This document shows positions 11,509 through 22,849 of a stretch of DNA of 29,404 bases, one piece after another. The stretch is from Funneliformis mosseae (Eukaryota > Glomeromycota > Glomeromycetes > Glomerales > Glomeraceae): assembly GCA_910592005.1 (NCBI GenBank), contig CAJVPP010000580.1:1-29404 (forward strand), in the 5' to 3' direction. A program made the position numbers and the translations under genes. Under the pieces are notes generated by a model that saw only the letters and a list, made by a program, of their open reading frames with translations, made no database searches and was not told the origin of the DNA. Position 1 is the first letter of the stretch. The number at the start of each line of letters is the position of its first letter.

Positions 11509-13771
11509 TCATTCTCCTTTATAAATCATCAAATTTGGATTTGGTCGATAAATATACTAAATTATTTCAAAAAGCAAAAGATTTTTTTAAAAGATGATCA
11601 AATATATATATATATATATATTATTATTAATTAATTAATAATATTATACTTACATCTCTATACAATCCATCGCATTTCATCCTAACAAAACATTTGTTAT
11701 TGATTCTATCTTGTTCAAGAAAAGTTTTATATAATAAATGATCCCGTGGAACCATTTCATCAAATTTTTTTCTAACAATGTTCCAACCGATTCCATTATA
11801 ATGAAGATGTAATGCGCGAACTAAACGATGAACGTGACACAGTATCAATGTATGATATAACAAATCATAAACCTACAAAGCAGAGGAAAACAATTTTTAA
11901 AAAAAGTAAAATCCCATTTTTCGTAATTGAACCAATTGAACCAGTTGAATCATAGAAGAATGCTTGACATATGGCTCACCTCAATTAAGTTCTTTGCTTC
12001 TGTAACATTATCTTTTAGTACATCAACTCTTTCTCCTATACTCGCGAAAAGTGTATCTTGATGATGTTTGATACCGCCATAATCCCTAACAACGAAGCCT
12101 ACGAGTTGTCCACTCTTGGAATCAAATCTTGCCAAGACATTCTGTTGATGACTCTCAAATGAAAATCCATTAACCAAAACTGCTGGAAGGAAAGCTTTAA
12201 ATAAAATATGAACATATCTATGTCGGTAAAATTCCAAAAAAAAAGGGGGGGAAATTAAAAAACATCATTAAAAAAAAAAAAAAATCGTTACTATCCGTCC
12301 TCTTTTTTGGAAATGTTATTACTTACCTATCAAGAAAATCGATTCGTTTTTGCAAAGTGTCTAAACCCCAAACTCTTTCCACAACACTTTTACCAAATTC
12401 ATCTCTTTCAGTTAAAGCGGAACAAACAACAACACTTTCACCATCAGAATTCAGATCATTGAAATCTTCTCGTATAATGCAAGATAAATGTTTAGCTATA
12501 TCATAATCTTCTTCAATAGGATAAACGCCAGCAAATTCTTTACACACTTTTAACAAATTTCGATCAATTTCAAGTTTATCAAGAATATTTCCAAGTCCTG
12601 TACCAGAATGAACCGTCCAAGGTGTAATGGTACGCAATGCTGATGTAACCTTTATTCCTAATGCAAGTTTAATCGCTACATCATTCAAATTTGGTATAAT
12701 AACGGTTCTAAGCGAGGCTTGACTTTTTGCTTTGATCGAATATTGTTCTGGTAAAATTTTAACAAATGAAAATTTCGATCTAATGTTTGGAAGTTGTAAT
12801 TCATGTACTGGCATTATAATTGCATTTTCTGAAGGTGTTGGAGGTGATGAAAACGTAAATTTTAAGATTTTTTCAATGGTCCTTTTATATGAACCTCGAA
12901 TCACCATTTTGTCAATTGGAACTTCAACAAAACGAATCAATGGATTATTGAAATCATACGTTCCGGGAAAAATTTTCGGAATTGGTGTCATAGCAAGACG
13001 TGCCTTATTCATCTTATCGATGACAAAAAAAAAAAAAGAATGTTTAATAAAAAGATGAATAGATTAGAGATCATGTGATCAAGAACCTTGAATTGTGAAT
13101 ACCGGATGCGTCGCATGACCTTCGAGTAAACTTTGCTCCCATTCGATGCTTGAAGTGAGCAGAGAGAGTTGATGATTATAACTTTTATATGTATATGCTA
13201 ATAGAACGTTAGTCCAATTTGTTAAATATGAGGATCAAGTAAGATTAAAATTCTTACTTTGATATTGAACCGAGCTATCAAGTTCTGCAATGATTTGTTT
13301 AACGAAGTCATCATCCAATTTCATCCAGGCACCAAATATTCTCATTAATTCAACGGAAGAAATTGCCTCGATCGAATCATTACTATTTAATAATGAAAAG
13401 ATAAGTTTCATTGATGATTCACTATCTCCGTTTTGAAATGATAATGATCCTTTAAATTTTATTATATTAATGGGATAAATGATATCCCATGGATCAATTA
13501 AATCAACTTTATCGAAACGCTGAGTAAATGCCGAAATTATAGGTTTATGCAAAGTTGGAACCGAAATGATGCAATTTTCATTATTAAAATTGGTTTTTTC
13601 GAAACTTGGTAAAACGATCATTTCACCAAATTTTTTGGGCCCAAAAACATTATTTTGTGTATCATTATTTGATCGAAATATGGCATTTACTATTCCTTCA
13701 TTTATTACGCTCGCTAACAAACGTGAAGCTATAGCGAAATTTGCTTTCTGATTTAAAGAAATGGAATCCAT
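11509..13771 (-). CDS. NIS siderophore synthetase (IucA/IucC family), rhizoferrin-synthetase-like, 6 exons
   Basis: Exons, in coding order: 13771-13258, 13197-13103, 13012-12327, 12217-11980, 11872-11654, 11556-11509. The total is 1800 nt, or 599 residues plus TGA. All five introns (60, 90, 109, 107 and 97 bp) are GT-AG, with donors GTAAGA, GTATTC, GTAAGT, GTGAGC and GTAAGT; intron 1 carries an ACTAAC branch site. Phases 1, 0, 2, 0, 0 all join in frame. Family motifs appear in the right order. The N-terminus has ASRLLASVINEG. EQSLLEGHATHP (ending residue 203) joins MNKAR across intron 2. ASLRT (302-306) and TSALRT (326-331) correspond to nucleotide/carboxylate-binding segments. ESHQQN (453-458) and VVRDYGG lie in the C-terminal half, followed by KCFVRMK and GLYRD, which joins YIYRPNP in the last exon. 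Length fits the usual 580-620 residues. Family members adenylate a carboxylate (often citrate) and condense it with an amine or alcohol. In Mucoromycota the homolog Rfs makes rhizoferrin from citrate and putrescine. The substrate here is inferred, not shown. ATG 13771 has A at -3. Confidence 0.93.
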
Positions 13772-13779
13772 TATCTGAG
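13771..13779 (-). promoter_or_regulatory. GATA-type site (CTCAGATAA) abutting the synthetase start codon
   Basis: On the minus strand CTCAGATAA runs directly into the start codon, sharing its A. It matches 8 of 9 positions of ATCWGATAA, the binding consensus of fungal iron-repressing GATA factors (SreA, Sre1, Fep1, Urbs1 type). Its position at the translation start is unusual for an operator, and no second clear HGATAR site was found in the upstream 350 bases, so chance is possible. Confidence 0.3.
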
Positions 13780-13907
13780 AGACTTTGTTTTATTTCTTAA
13801 AAAAAAGATGCGAAAAAAATTTTTGATCATCGATTTTTCACTCTTTTTATAAAGTTTCATTCTAATTGTGCTACATTATTTTTGGAAACTCTTTAACTAA
13901 AAGGATA

Positions 13908-14125
13908 AGGTTTTTCGGATTATGTTAAATCTAAAAGGTTGTTTCGGATTATTTTAAATCTAAAAGATTATGTTAAATCTAAATGGTTTTCTTTGATTAA
14001 GTTAAATCTAAAAAGGTTTTTTTTCGGATTATTTTAAATCTAAGATTTTTTTGATTAAGTTAATCTAAAAGATCTAAAAGGTTTTTCCAGATTTTTTTTT
14101 TTTAGGTTCTTTCGGATTATTTAAA
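13908..14125. repeat. Degenerate short tandem repeats upstream of the siderophore gene
   Basis: About seven copies of a 22-34-base unit approximating CGGATTATTTTAAATCTAAA(A)GGTTTTT follow one another. Copies begin at about 13916, 13945, 13966, 13994, 14025, 14052 and 14113. The variants TTATGTTAAATC, TTATTTTAAATC and TTAAGTTAAATC alternate. The array starts about 140 bases upstream of the synthetase ATG, so it lies in the likely promoter or 5' untranslated region and marks the border to the AT block. Whether it is bound by a regulator or is just slippage-expanded sequence cannot be told. Confidence 0.75.
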
Positions 14126-17100
14126 ACGCAAAAAAATTTATATTTTATTTTACACTAATGATAAAATTTATTATCAAGTTTTTCTCTTTTTAAACTTTTC
14201 GCTTTAATTATATTCCTCAAAATCCGCAGAAAATAATTTCTCTCCCGCACATATCAAACTTTAGTTTATTATAAAACTATTATAAATTAATTTTAAAGGA
14301 AACTAATTAGCATTAAATTTTATATATTTAATTAAATTATTTTATTTATTTATTTTAACAATAGTCTTTGAAATAATAATAAACATTGAAAATTAGTTAT
14401 TATTATTAAATCTACTCAAAAATAAAATACTAATATATTAAAATTTGATACGATAATCTAGAATTTATAAACATATTATTTATTAATTAATAGCCTAATA
14501 AAAAATAAAGATATTACGTTGATATGATGAAAAAAAAATTTCTTTAAATAAAATAAATAAAATAATTAAATTCAAATTAAAAAATTTTTTACTTAAATAA
14601 AACAAAAAAAACTATTAAAATCTAATAAAATTTATTAAAAAAATTAATATTACTTATATAGTAAAATATATTTACATATTTTTAAGATATATATTAAACT
14701 TATAAATATTGAAAAATCTAATATAAATTTTAATATTTTTAAGTTTAATAATCTTTTATAATATCTATTTATTAAATTTAAATAATTTGATTTGAATTTA
14801 TTAATTTATTTATTATAAAAAATTTCTTAATATTTTTATCTTTTAATATTAAATAAATTTTTATTTAAATTTTTTATTTGCATAATTTTCTTTATTTTTT
14901 ATAAAATAATTGAATATAATATATTTATAAATATTATTATTAATATAAATCTATATATAATATAAATGTTTTATAAAATAATAAACTATAAAAAATGTTT
15001 TAAGTTAATATCATATTTTATTAAAAAAAATTATATTAAAATAAAAAAATTTTTATATATATATATTTTTTTACTATAAAGGTTTATTAGTCTAAAATAT
15101 AATGAAAAACTAATTATAATCTAAGCTTTATAATGAAATATTCTGCTATTTATTTGTTTAAAATTTGAGTTTATACATAATTATCCCTTCTATTACACTT
15201 ATACTTTAAATTTAACAATAGTTTTTTGAAATTGTTTCCTAATATAATTACTTTAATAAAGTTAATAATAATAAATTAATAAATATAAAATTAATAAAAA
15301 TAAATATAATATTAAAATTTATATATTTAACAAAATTTATTAAATTTTTAATAAAATTAAAAAAATAAAAACATTTAAAGTTTTTTAAAATAAAAAATTA
15401 TTATTTATTATATTATATATTTTAAAAATTATTTAATAAAAATAATATATAAGAATTATTCATTTAGCATATATTTATATATTTAATAATCAAATATATA
15501 AAAATGCAATAATTTATTTTAATTAAATAATTTTCAATAAATTTTTTATCTGATGATTTATAATATCAAAAATCTTAATTTAGATATTAATAAATAATTA
15601 ATATAATCAATAATTTTAATTTTTATTATTATAATTATATTATTTAAAAAAAACTATAATTAAAATAATTGCTATTTTTAGATTAAAATGTAAAAATTTT
15701 TTTTGATTTTGTATTAATAATAAAAATATTTGCAGTTTTGTAGCATCTTATTTCTTATAAAAATAGTTTTTTTATTTTAAATATTTTAATATTCTTAAAA
15801 AGTTTAGATATAAATGAGTTTTATAAAATAAATAATAAATTTTATTATGATAATTTATTATTTTTTATTATTTCACATTATATTAATCAAAAATCTTTAA
15901 TTATTTATAAATAATTTAAATTTAACATTATATAAAACAATATATATATATATATATTTAAAAAATATTAAAAATAAAACTATCAATTTTTTTTAGAAAA
16001 TAGTTAATAAATGAAAATTTTTAAAATAACAAACTTTTATAGAAAAATAATTAATTATAGTTTATTTTAATTAGATAAAAAATTTATTATATAAAATATT
16101 ACATTAAATTAGAAATGTAGAAAGAATTGTTTTGTTATTTATCAAAAATTATTTCAGTTTTAAATCATTAAAATATTAAATTATTATTTGACTATATAAT
16201 ACTTATTATCAAAAAGTATATAAAGAAATTAAAAAAATAAATTTTTTAATAAATATATATAACTTTATTTAAATTTTCAAATAATTTAATAAGAATATAT
16301 ATTTGTAAAAAATGCAATTATGCCATTTATTTATAAATTGAAATTAATCATCAAAAACATATTTTATAATATTAGTTATTTAACATTTACTTATGATATT
16401 AAAGTATTTAAAAATTTTAATTTTTATCTTTATAAAAATTAATTATTTAAAAAAACAAGATTGTTTATTAGCTAATTTAGTTTATTTAATTATTATAACT
16501 AAAGATAGTGTTATAACTAGTTACAATATCATCTTTAACTATAACTGTTATTTTATTATTTAAAAATCTACATAAATAATATACTATATAATTTCAAAAA
16601 TAAGCATTTTGTAATATATTTTTTTTATAGTAATTTATTTATTTGTCACATAAAATTTATTATATTATTAGTCATATATAAATTAATAAATTTATATATA
16701 TTACGTAGTACTTATTTTCAGAACTATATAATAATTAAACTTATATTAAAAACAAATATTAATAGGAAAAAATAGATTTTAACTATTAAAAAATTTAGAA
16801 TTAAAAATATTAAAATGATTAAGAATAGTACTGTAATTAATGTAACTAATAATAAGTAAATATTATAGAGTTACAACTAATTATAATATTAACAAAAATT
16901 AAATTGTAATTAATTATAATTAATAATAAATAAATATCACATAGTTGTAATTCTTTATTGCATCATTTTTAAAAATGATTATAAATTTTTATTAATTTTA
17001 TATACTAATTTAATAAAGCAATTTAATAATATATAGAAACTTTAAAAATACAAATATAGATACTTTATTTTAGAAAAGGAAAAACTATTAAAAAAATTTT

Positions 17101-20100
17101 TATTTTATAAATAAAATATTATTCTTTTTTGTAAAATAAATTCAGATTTCTTTGATAGTTTTCTTTTTTTCTAAGATAAATTATCTATTTATATAAAATT
17201 TAATATAATATTAATTAATATTTAGAATATTCTTAAGAAATTAAAGAATTAAAAAATATTATAAGATAAATTTTAAGAAATATTATCTTATAATATGCAT
17301 ATAATAATCAATTATAATCTTATTAATTTTTATATTAAATCTTTTATAATTATAATTATAACAAAATATTTGATTAAAATTTTAATTAATTTAAATTTAA
17401 AATTTATTATTTTAAATTTTTAAAATATAATATAAATTTTTTTTTTATTTAAATTTTAATTTTTTTTATTAATTTATAAATAATTTGATTTTTTTTTTTA
17501 TAGAAAATATTTAGAATATAAAAAAAATAAAATATAAATAGATTAAAATTTATTTTATATTAACAAATAATATTTTTTGAAAATATTTAATAAAATATAA
17601 TATCAAATATAATATAAAATTATATTTATTTCAAATAAAAATATAATATAATTTTTTCAAAATTTTTTTTTTACATTTTAATATTATTTGTTTTATTTTT
17701 AATTTTAAGTTTTATATTTCAATATTTAATTTATTTATCAATTTAAATAAATAAATATTAAACTTATAAATATTAATTTTAAATCATAAATTTGTAAAAA
17801 ATATTATAATTAATTTATAATTAACTAGATAATAAATAATTAGATTAATAATTTTATAAGAAATACTTAAATTTTGATTTATTTATAAAATTATTCTTGT
17901 ATTTCTAATTTTCAACCTTTTATATAAATTTATATTTTTCTTTGATAATATAAATAAAATTTTTAAAAAGATATGAAAACAATCTTTTAATTTTTAAATT
18001 TAATTAATATTGAATTTTATTTTTATTTTAAAATAATTTTAAATTTTAAAAAGATGTTGAAAGTTAAGAAATAAATTATTTATATTTTTAATTGTATAAA
18101 AATTTATATTAATCAAAAAACTATTATTATAATTTAATATTTTTATATATTTATTTTTAATATTTAAAATAAAAGTAATGATATGATAATTTATAATATA
18201 TTTACAATAATTAATAAAATTTTGTTTTGATTATTAAATTTAATAATAATTAATTATATTTATATATTAACTAATAATATTTGTATTTACAAACTTTGTA
18301 AATTTATTTGATTTAATCATTATTATTCTAATTTAGTAATAATATTTTTTTTAATTAAAATATAATAATAAATCATAAAATTAAAAATTTATAAATAATT
18401 ATTTAATTAAAAACAAGTTACCAGATCTTGATTTTATTATATTAATTATTAATTATAAAATAATAATTAAACAAATAGGATTATAAAAATTATTTAAAAT
18501 ATAATTTATAGTACTTATTAGAAAAACTTTTTATAAAAAATAAAATAAATTTAATAATACAATATATATATTCAATTATTTTAAATAATTAATAATAAAA
18601 TTAATTAGTTTATTTAATAAAATAAAATAAAATAATTTATAATTAAAATTTAAAATAAATTATTTTTATATTTTAAATTATAATATAAAATTAAAATCAT
18701 AAATAAATTATTTATTTTTTAAATTATATAAGTTTTTTTAATAATTTTTTTTAAAATTAACTTATAAATTTATTTATTAATTAAAATCAATTTTATTTAT
18801 ATTATTAGAAAAATAGAAACTATTATTAAGTCTAAAGTGATTTCTTTGCCAGTATAGAAAATTAACTAATGTGTAAGTATATATAACTATTTATAGTACA
18901 TAACTAGCTAATTTATATTAACTTAATGATCAAGTAGATGAACAATAAAATATTTTTATTATTTTATATAATATTATATAATTCTTTGCTTTACTTTAAA
19001 CTAATAATTTATTTTTAAAGTTTTAATATTAATAAAATTTTATTATTTCTATTAAATATGATACTGCAATTAGTTATAATTATATAATGCTTATTTGTTA
19101 CTAGTTACAACTAGTTACAATTCAATTTATTAATGTTACAATTAGTTGCAACTTTGTGATACTTATTTATCATAAGTTACAACTAGTTTTAGCATTATCT
19201 TTAATTTCTATTTATATTTATATTATAAAAATAGCTTATAAAATATATATAAATTTATATATTATTTATTATTATAATTTAAAATATTTAATTATTATTT
19301 ACTAATTTATGGCAATAAAATTACTAATTATTTATAAAATAATAATAAATTAAAATATATATAATTTTCTAAATAAAAGTAATTAATATATATTTTATTA
19401 CAAAATAAATTATAACTGCTATAATAATTTAATATAATTTAACATAATAATATATTTTTGTAATAATAATTTTGATTAATATAATTATTTTTAACTATTA
19501 TTTAATATTTAGGTATTGACTTTTTAATTTTATATAAAAGTATAATTATATAATTATAATATTATTTATATTTATTAATTTATTACATATTTATTTTTTT
19601 ATTATATTATAGATTTATAAAAAAAAGCATTAAATATAAAAATACAAATCATATAATATAAATATATTTAATATAATATTAAAATTAATTAGAATTAATT
19701 ATTAAATTAAATTACTATTTATTATATCTAATAATACTATTTAAAATATTAAAATTTAATTAATTAATTTTGAAAAAATTTAATAAATTAGTAAAGTTTA
19801 ATTAAATACAAGATCATTATTATTAACTAATTTAAAATAATAAAAATTAAAATAATAAGCAATTATATTATATAATATTATATTTTATTATATTTCATTT
19901 ATACTAATAAAAATAAAGTTTATTATTAATATAAATAATTATATATTTAATAAAAATAAAATTATCTAATTTTTTTTTTTAAAAAAAGATATAGAAATAA
20001 AAAAAAAAAAAAGTATTTAATAAATAATTAAATATACTAAAAAAAATAATTATATGTTTGATTCTAAATAATTAATCTAAAAAATTTATTATCATATTAT

Positions 20101-20640
20101 TTATTATTCTTATATAACATTATTAAAACTAAAGTTTTATTATAAAATAATAAATATTATAAATATATTTAAATTAATATTAAAAAGAATTATAAAATTA
20201 TATAAAAATTTATACTATAATTAATTAAGATTATAATTAAATTATAATAAGAATTTTTATTATTTAAAAAATAATATATTAATATTAAATTTATTTTAGA
20301 TAAACTATTTAAATTATTTAAATTTAAAATTATATTAAGATTTAAATAATTTAATAATTTAAAATCTAATATTATAGTCAGTTTTTTTTAAGATACCTAT
20401 TTGTTATAAGTTTTTAATAAATAAAAATAAATAAAAAATTAATTTTATAGTAAATTTAAAAGATGTATTAATATTAGATAATTTATTTTAATAAGAATAA
20501 AATTAAATTATTTAATACTTAATTTACACAAATACATAATTTAATTACTTAATGATAATTTAATTACTATATAATTACATTTAAACTTAAAAAAAATTTC
20601 TATTTTATTTATATAGAATTATTAGTCTATTTCTTTACTA
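14126..20640. other. 6.5-kb extremely A+T-rich block without genes
   Basis: Long stretches consist almost only of A and T, with isolated G and C bases. No frame of 60 codons survives and no protein family could be read. Apart from the inverted-repeat structure at 16501-19202 and a few (TA)n runs (15057-15066, 15942-15957), I see no ordered structure. G and C are concentrated in small islands (about 16490-16550, 16830-16950, 18830-18930, 19050-19200), which are also where repeat motifs are recognisable. That is what heavily mutated transposon DNA would look like. It could also be a centromere-like region; nothing in the sequence alone decides this. Confidence 0.7.
16501..19202. mobile_element. 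Possible decayed DNA transposon with inverted repeats
   Basis: The start AAAGATAGTGTTATAACTAG (16501) is matched in reverse complement at 19176-19202, 21 of 27 bases. A second, longer inverted match joins 16842-16952 with 19069-19180, sharing GTAAC(T)TA..., AGTTRCAACTAATTRTAA and further blocks over about 110 bases. Many differences between arms are C/T or G/A. The left tip 16501-16536 is itself an imperfect 36-base palindrome centred on ACTAGT. Left and right spacing between outer and inner motifs is unequal (about 340 against about 20 bases), so a later insertion or nested elements must be assumed. No transposase frame is left. Confidence 0.35.
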
Positions 20641-21799
20641 ATTAAAAATAAAACTTGAAAAACTATAATGCTAAAAAGATCTTGACTAACTCAATTATCA
20701 GCTCTAATTCCATTGATATACTGGTCTAAGGATTACCATCCAGATAATCCTCTAAGAGCAAAACCTTCAAGATCATTGGATCTTAAAACTACTGTTAAAT
20801 TTGGATAGAGAAATCACTTTCAACTACAGGTACTTTTAGTCGATTATTTTCCCTATTTTTACTAACACCAATCAGAATTACTATTACTTTTACTTAGTAT
20901 TAGGATATTTTACACATGATTGAGAAGGCTTAAATATTATCATCTTTATAGAATCTCAGAAAGATAGGTGGCTGTCATATCCATATCATCAAATATACCC
21001 AGGAATTGAACTCAGCCTTTACCCAAGTGACAGTTCAATTGGATGGTTGCTGCAGCAGTGTAATGCAAATCTATTATCAACTATAATTACCTTAAGGGTA
21101 TCTCGAGATATCACTTAATCTACTAATTACTGGTTAATCACTTCCTTTCTTGTGTAAGGACCTTTGAAATTGAAGATGTGAGATAATATTCATTATAGGC
21201 CTATCAGCGAAGGTCAAGTTTTTATTGATTTCTGACTTTATTTGCATTTACTTATTCTGCAATTTTAATATTTAGGTATGATTAATGATGATTGATAGGT
21301 TTAATTGATCAGTTTCTAATGCATATTAGTATATACGTTCACATAATCAGTTACATATGAAATTCTTATAAAAATTATCTAGTTTTATGCCTCAGTTGAG
21401 ACTTGAACCTGTGGCTATTGTAGTGTAACCTATAATAGGAACTCAATTATTATCAATTAAACTAAAAATGTCAATCTCTTTTACATCAATAATAAAAAAA
21501 AAATAAAAAATGATAAACAAAAGATATACTCATTTGTATATGTTACAGTATTATATCTCTAATGCAGTAATGCTAAATGCGAAAAAAGAAAATTTTTTTT
21601 AAAAAAAAATAGAAAGAATTAGAGAATTAGAAACATTAGTTAGATTCCATATATTTCATAGAAATAAAACAATATATGTATTTTAGAGCGCTAAATATAA
21701 TAATAATGATTTTTGTATTGAAAATATTTTTCATTTCATTTTTTTTATTGTTAGATCTACTATTAACATTATATTCTATTTCCTAATGTCATAAAAACC
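20641..21799. other. Decayed repeat region with tRNA-like B-box matches
   Basis: This segment has more G and C than the block before it but no coding frame I can read. On the minus strand two RNA polymerase III B-box-like words occur: GGTTCAAGTCTC (about 21397-21408) and GAGTTCAATTCC (about 21002-21013). The first lies about 50-60 bases downstream of an A-box-like TAGTTTAATTGATAATA in the same orientation, so it may be a tRNA-derived SINE remnant. Neither folds into a clean tRNA cloverleaf. The region lies downstream of the minus-strand helicase remnant and may be its 3' flank. Confidence 0.3.
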
Positions 21800-22199
21800 A
21801 ATTGCTTCTCTTTATCTAATCTTTTTTTAATCTTTTATAGTCTTTAATACGATAAAGTCTATTGAAGTTAAACAGTTTGAATAAAAGATCTTTAAGAATA
21901 CGTATTTGAGACACTGTTACAAAAGAAAGATCTGTACTGAACTTTTTATCACTTAAGTCTATTATAGCCCTTCATAATATGAGATCCTAACTTTTATGTA
22001 CTGTGATTATCTATGTAAGACGTACTAAAATTTGCAAGTATGAACAAAGAGTCTCAGATTTACTATTCTAAGTACGTTTAATTAGGATAATTGGTACAAC
22101 TCTTTCATTCTCTAAACTAGCAATAATAGAGTCTTTATAATTATCAAAAGAGATCAAGACTGCAATAGAAAGAGAAGGTAGTAGACCTTGATCTTCTTT
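21800..22199 (-). pseudogene. C-terminal fragment of Helitron PIF1-type helicase, decayed
   Basis: Read on the minus strand, about 130 codons follow the end of a Helitron PIF1-like helicase: an LPSLSIAVLISFDNYK-like segment, then VPIILIKRT, the helicase motif ITVHKS followed by TAG where the family has Gln (KSQG; 21981-22010), then IIDLSDKKF, LSFVTVSQIR, LKDLLFKLFNF and a basic tail. Upstream of about 22200 the similarity stops, so the fragment is 5'-truncated. Stops fall at former Gln/Trp codons and there are Gly-to-Asp changes, consistent with C-to-T/G-to-A decay. It points opposite to the larger Helitron relic at 22850-27425, so it is a separate insertion or a rearranged copy. Confidence 0.75.
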
Positions 22200-22370
22200 A
22201 TAATAGAAATCAATTAATTATATTTTATTAATTTTTTAATTATTATTAATAAATAATTATCATATAATATTAATACCAATATATATTATTTTATATCTTT
22301 TTATTAATGATTTTTAATTTGTAATTTTATAAAAATAATTAGTAAAATTTAATATGAAGGTATAAAAGTT

Positions 22371-22481
22371 TTCGCTTCAGACTCATAAACAGTTTTTGTT
22401 TCCTAGTATTATTATAAGTTAAATTAAATAAATAAGTTTAATTATATTAGGCAATGAAAATTATTATAAGTCTGAAGTAAA
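22371..22481. repeat. ~110-bp foldback (inverted-repeat) element
   Basis: The left arm, beginning TTCGCTTCAGACTCATAA (22371), is complementary to the right arm ending TTATAAGTCTGAAG (about 22463-22476). The match continues inward (TTTCCTAGTATTAT against AATTATATTAGGCAATGAAA), so almost the whole element can fold into one hairpin. The tip word CGCTTCAGAC is shared with the element at 27681-27970, suggesting one MITE family bracketing the Helitron relic. Confidence 0.5.
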
Positions 22482-22849
22482 TGATAAGGTAGTAAAATAT
22501 GTGATGTAATCTTATTTATCAATTTAATACAAATTTGTGACTTAATGTGAGAAAGGTTAACTATTTTTTCATTTATGTTTGCTTTAGGAAAAAATTTATA
22601 TTCATAATATTTAACAATAGTAATAGTAATTTGTAATTTAATTAATTTAATAGTAATTGTAATAATTGTATCATAATTAAGTAATTGTAAATAAATATTA
22701 ATAAAAATTTAATTGTATCAAATATTGTTAGTTAAAATTAAAAATAAATATAAAGTATAAATTATTAATTTGTTAAAAATAAAATGCATATGTTAGATGT
22801 ATACAATGATTAATTAATAAAGGAAAACTATGATCATTCAGTTCTCTAA

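Noticed and set aside
11627..13771. Four separate minus-strand genes (13235-13771, 12323-13012, 11950-12237, 11627-11863)
   Set aside because: They are exons of one gene: clean donors and acceptors join them in phase and rebuild conserved NIS motifs; their apparent ends are read-through into introns.
11509..13771. Very recent transfer of the synthetase from bacteria
   Set aside because: The family is mainly bacterial, but five typical fungal introns and host-like codon use argue for long residence in a eukaryote; an ancient transfer cannot be judged from one sequence.
13908..14125. CRISPR array
   Set aside because: Units are contiguous and degenerate with no unique spacers, and the context is eukaryotic.
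14126..20640. Mitochondrial DNA insertion
   Set aside because: No mitochondrial protein, rRNA or tRNA similarity could be read and composition is more extreme than fungal mitochondrial genes.
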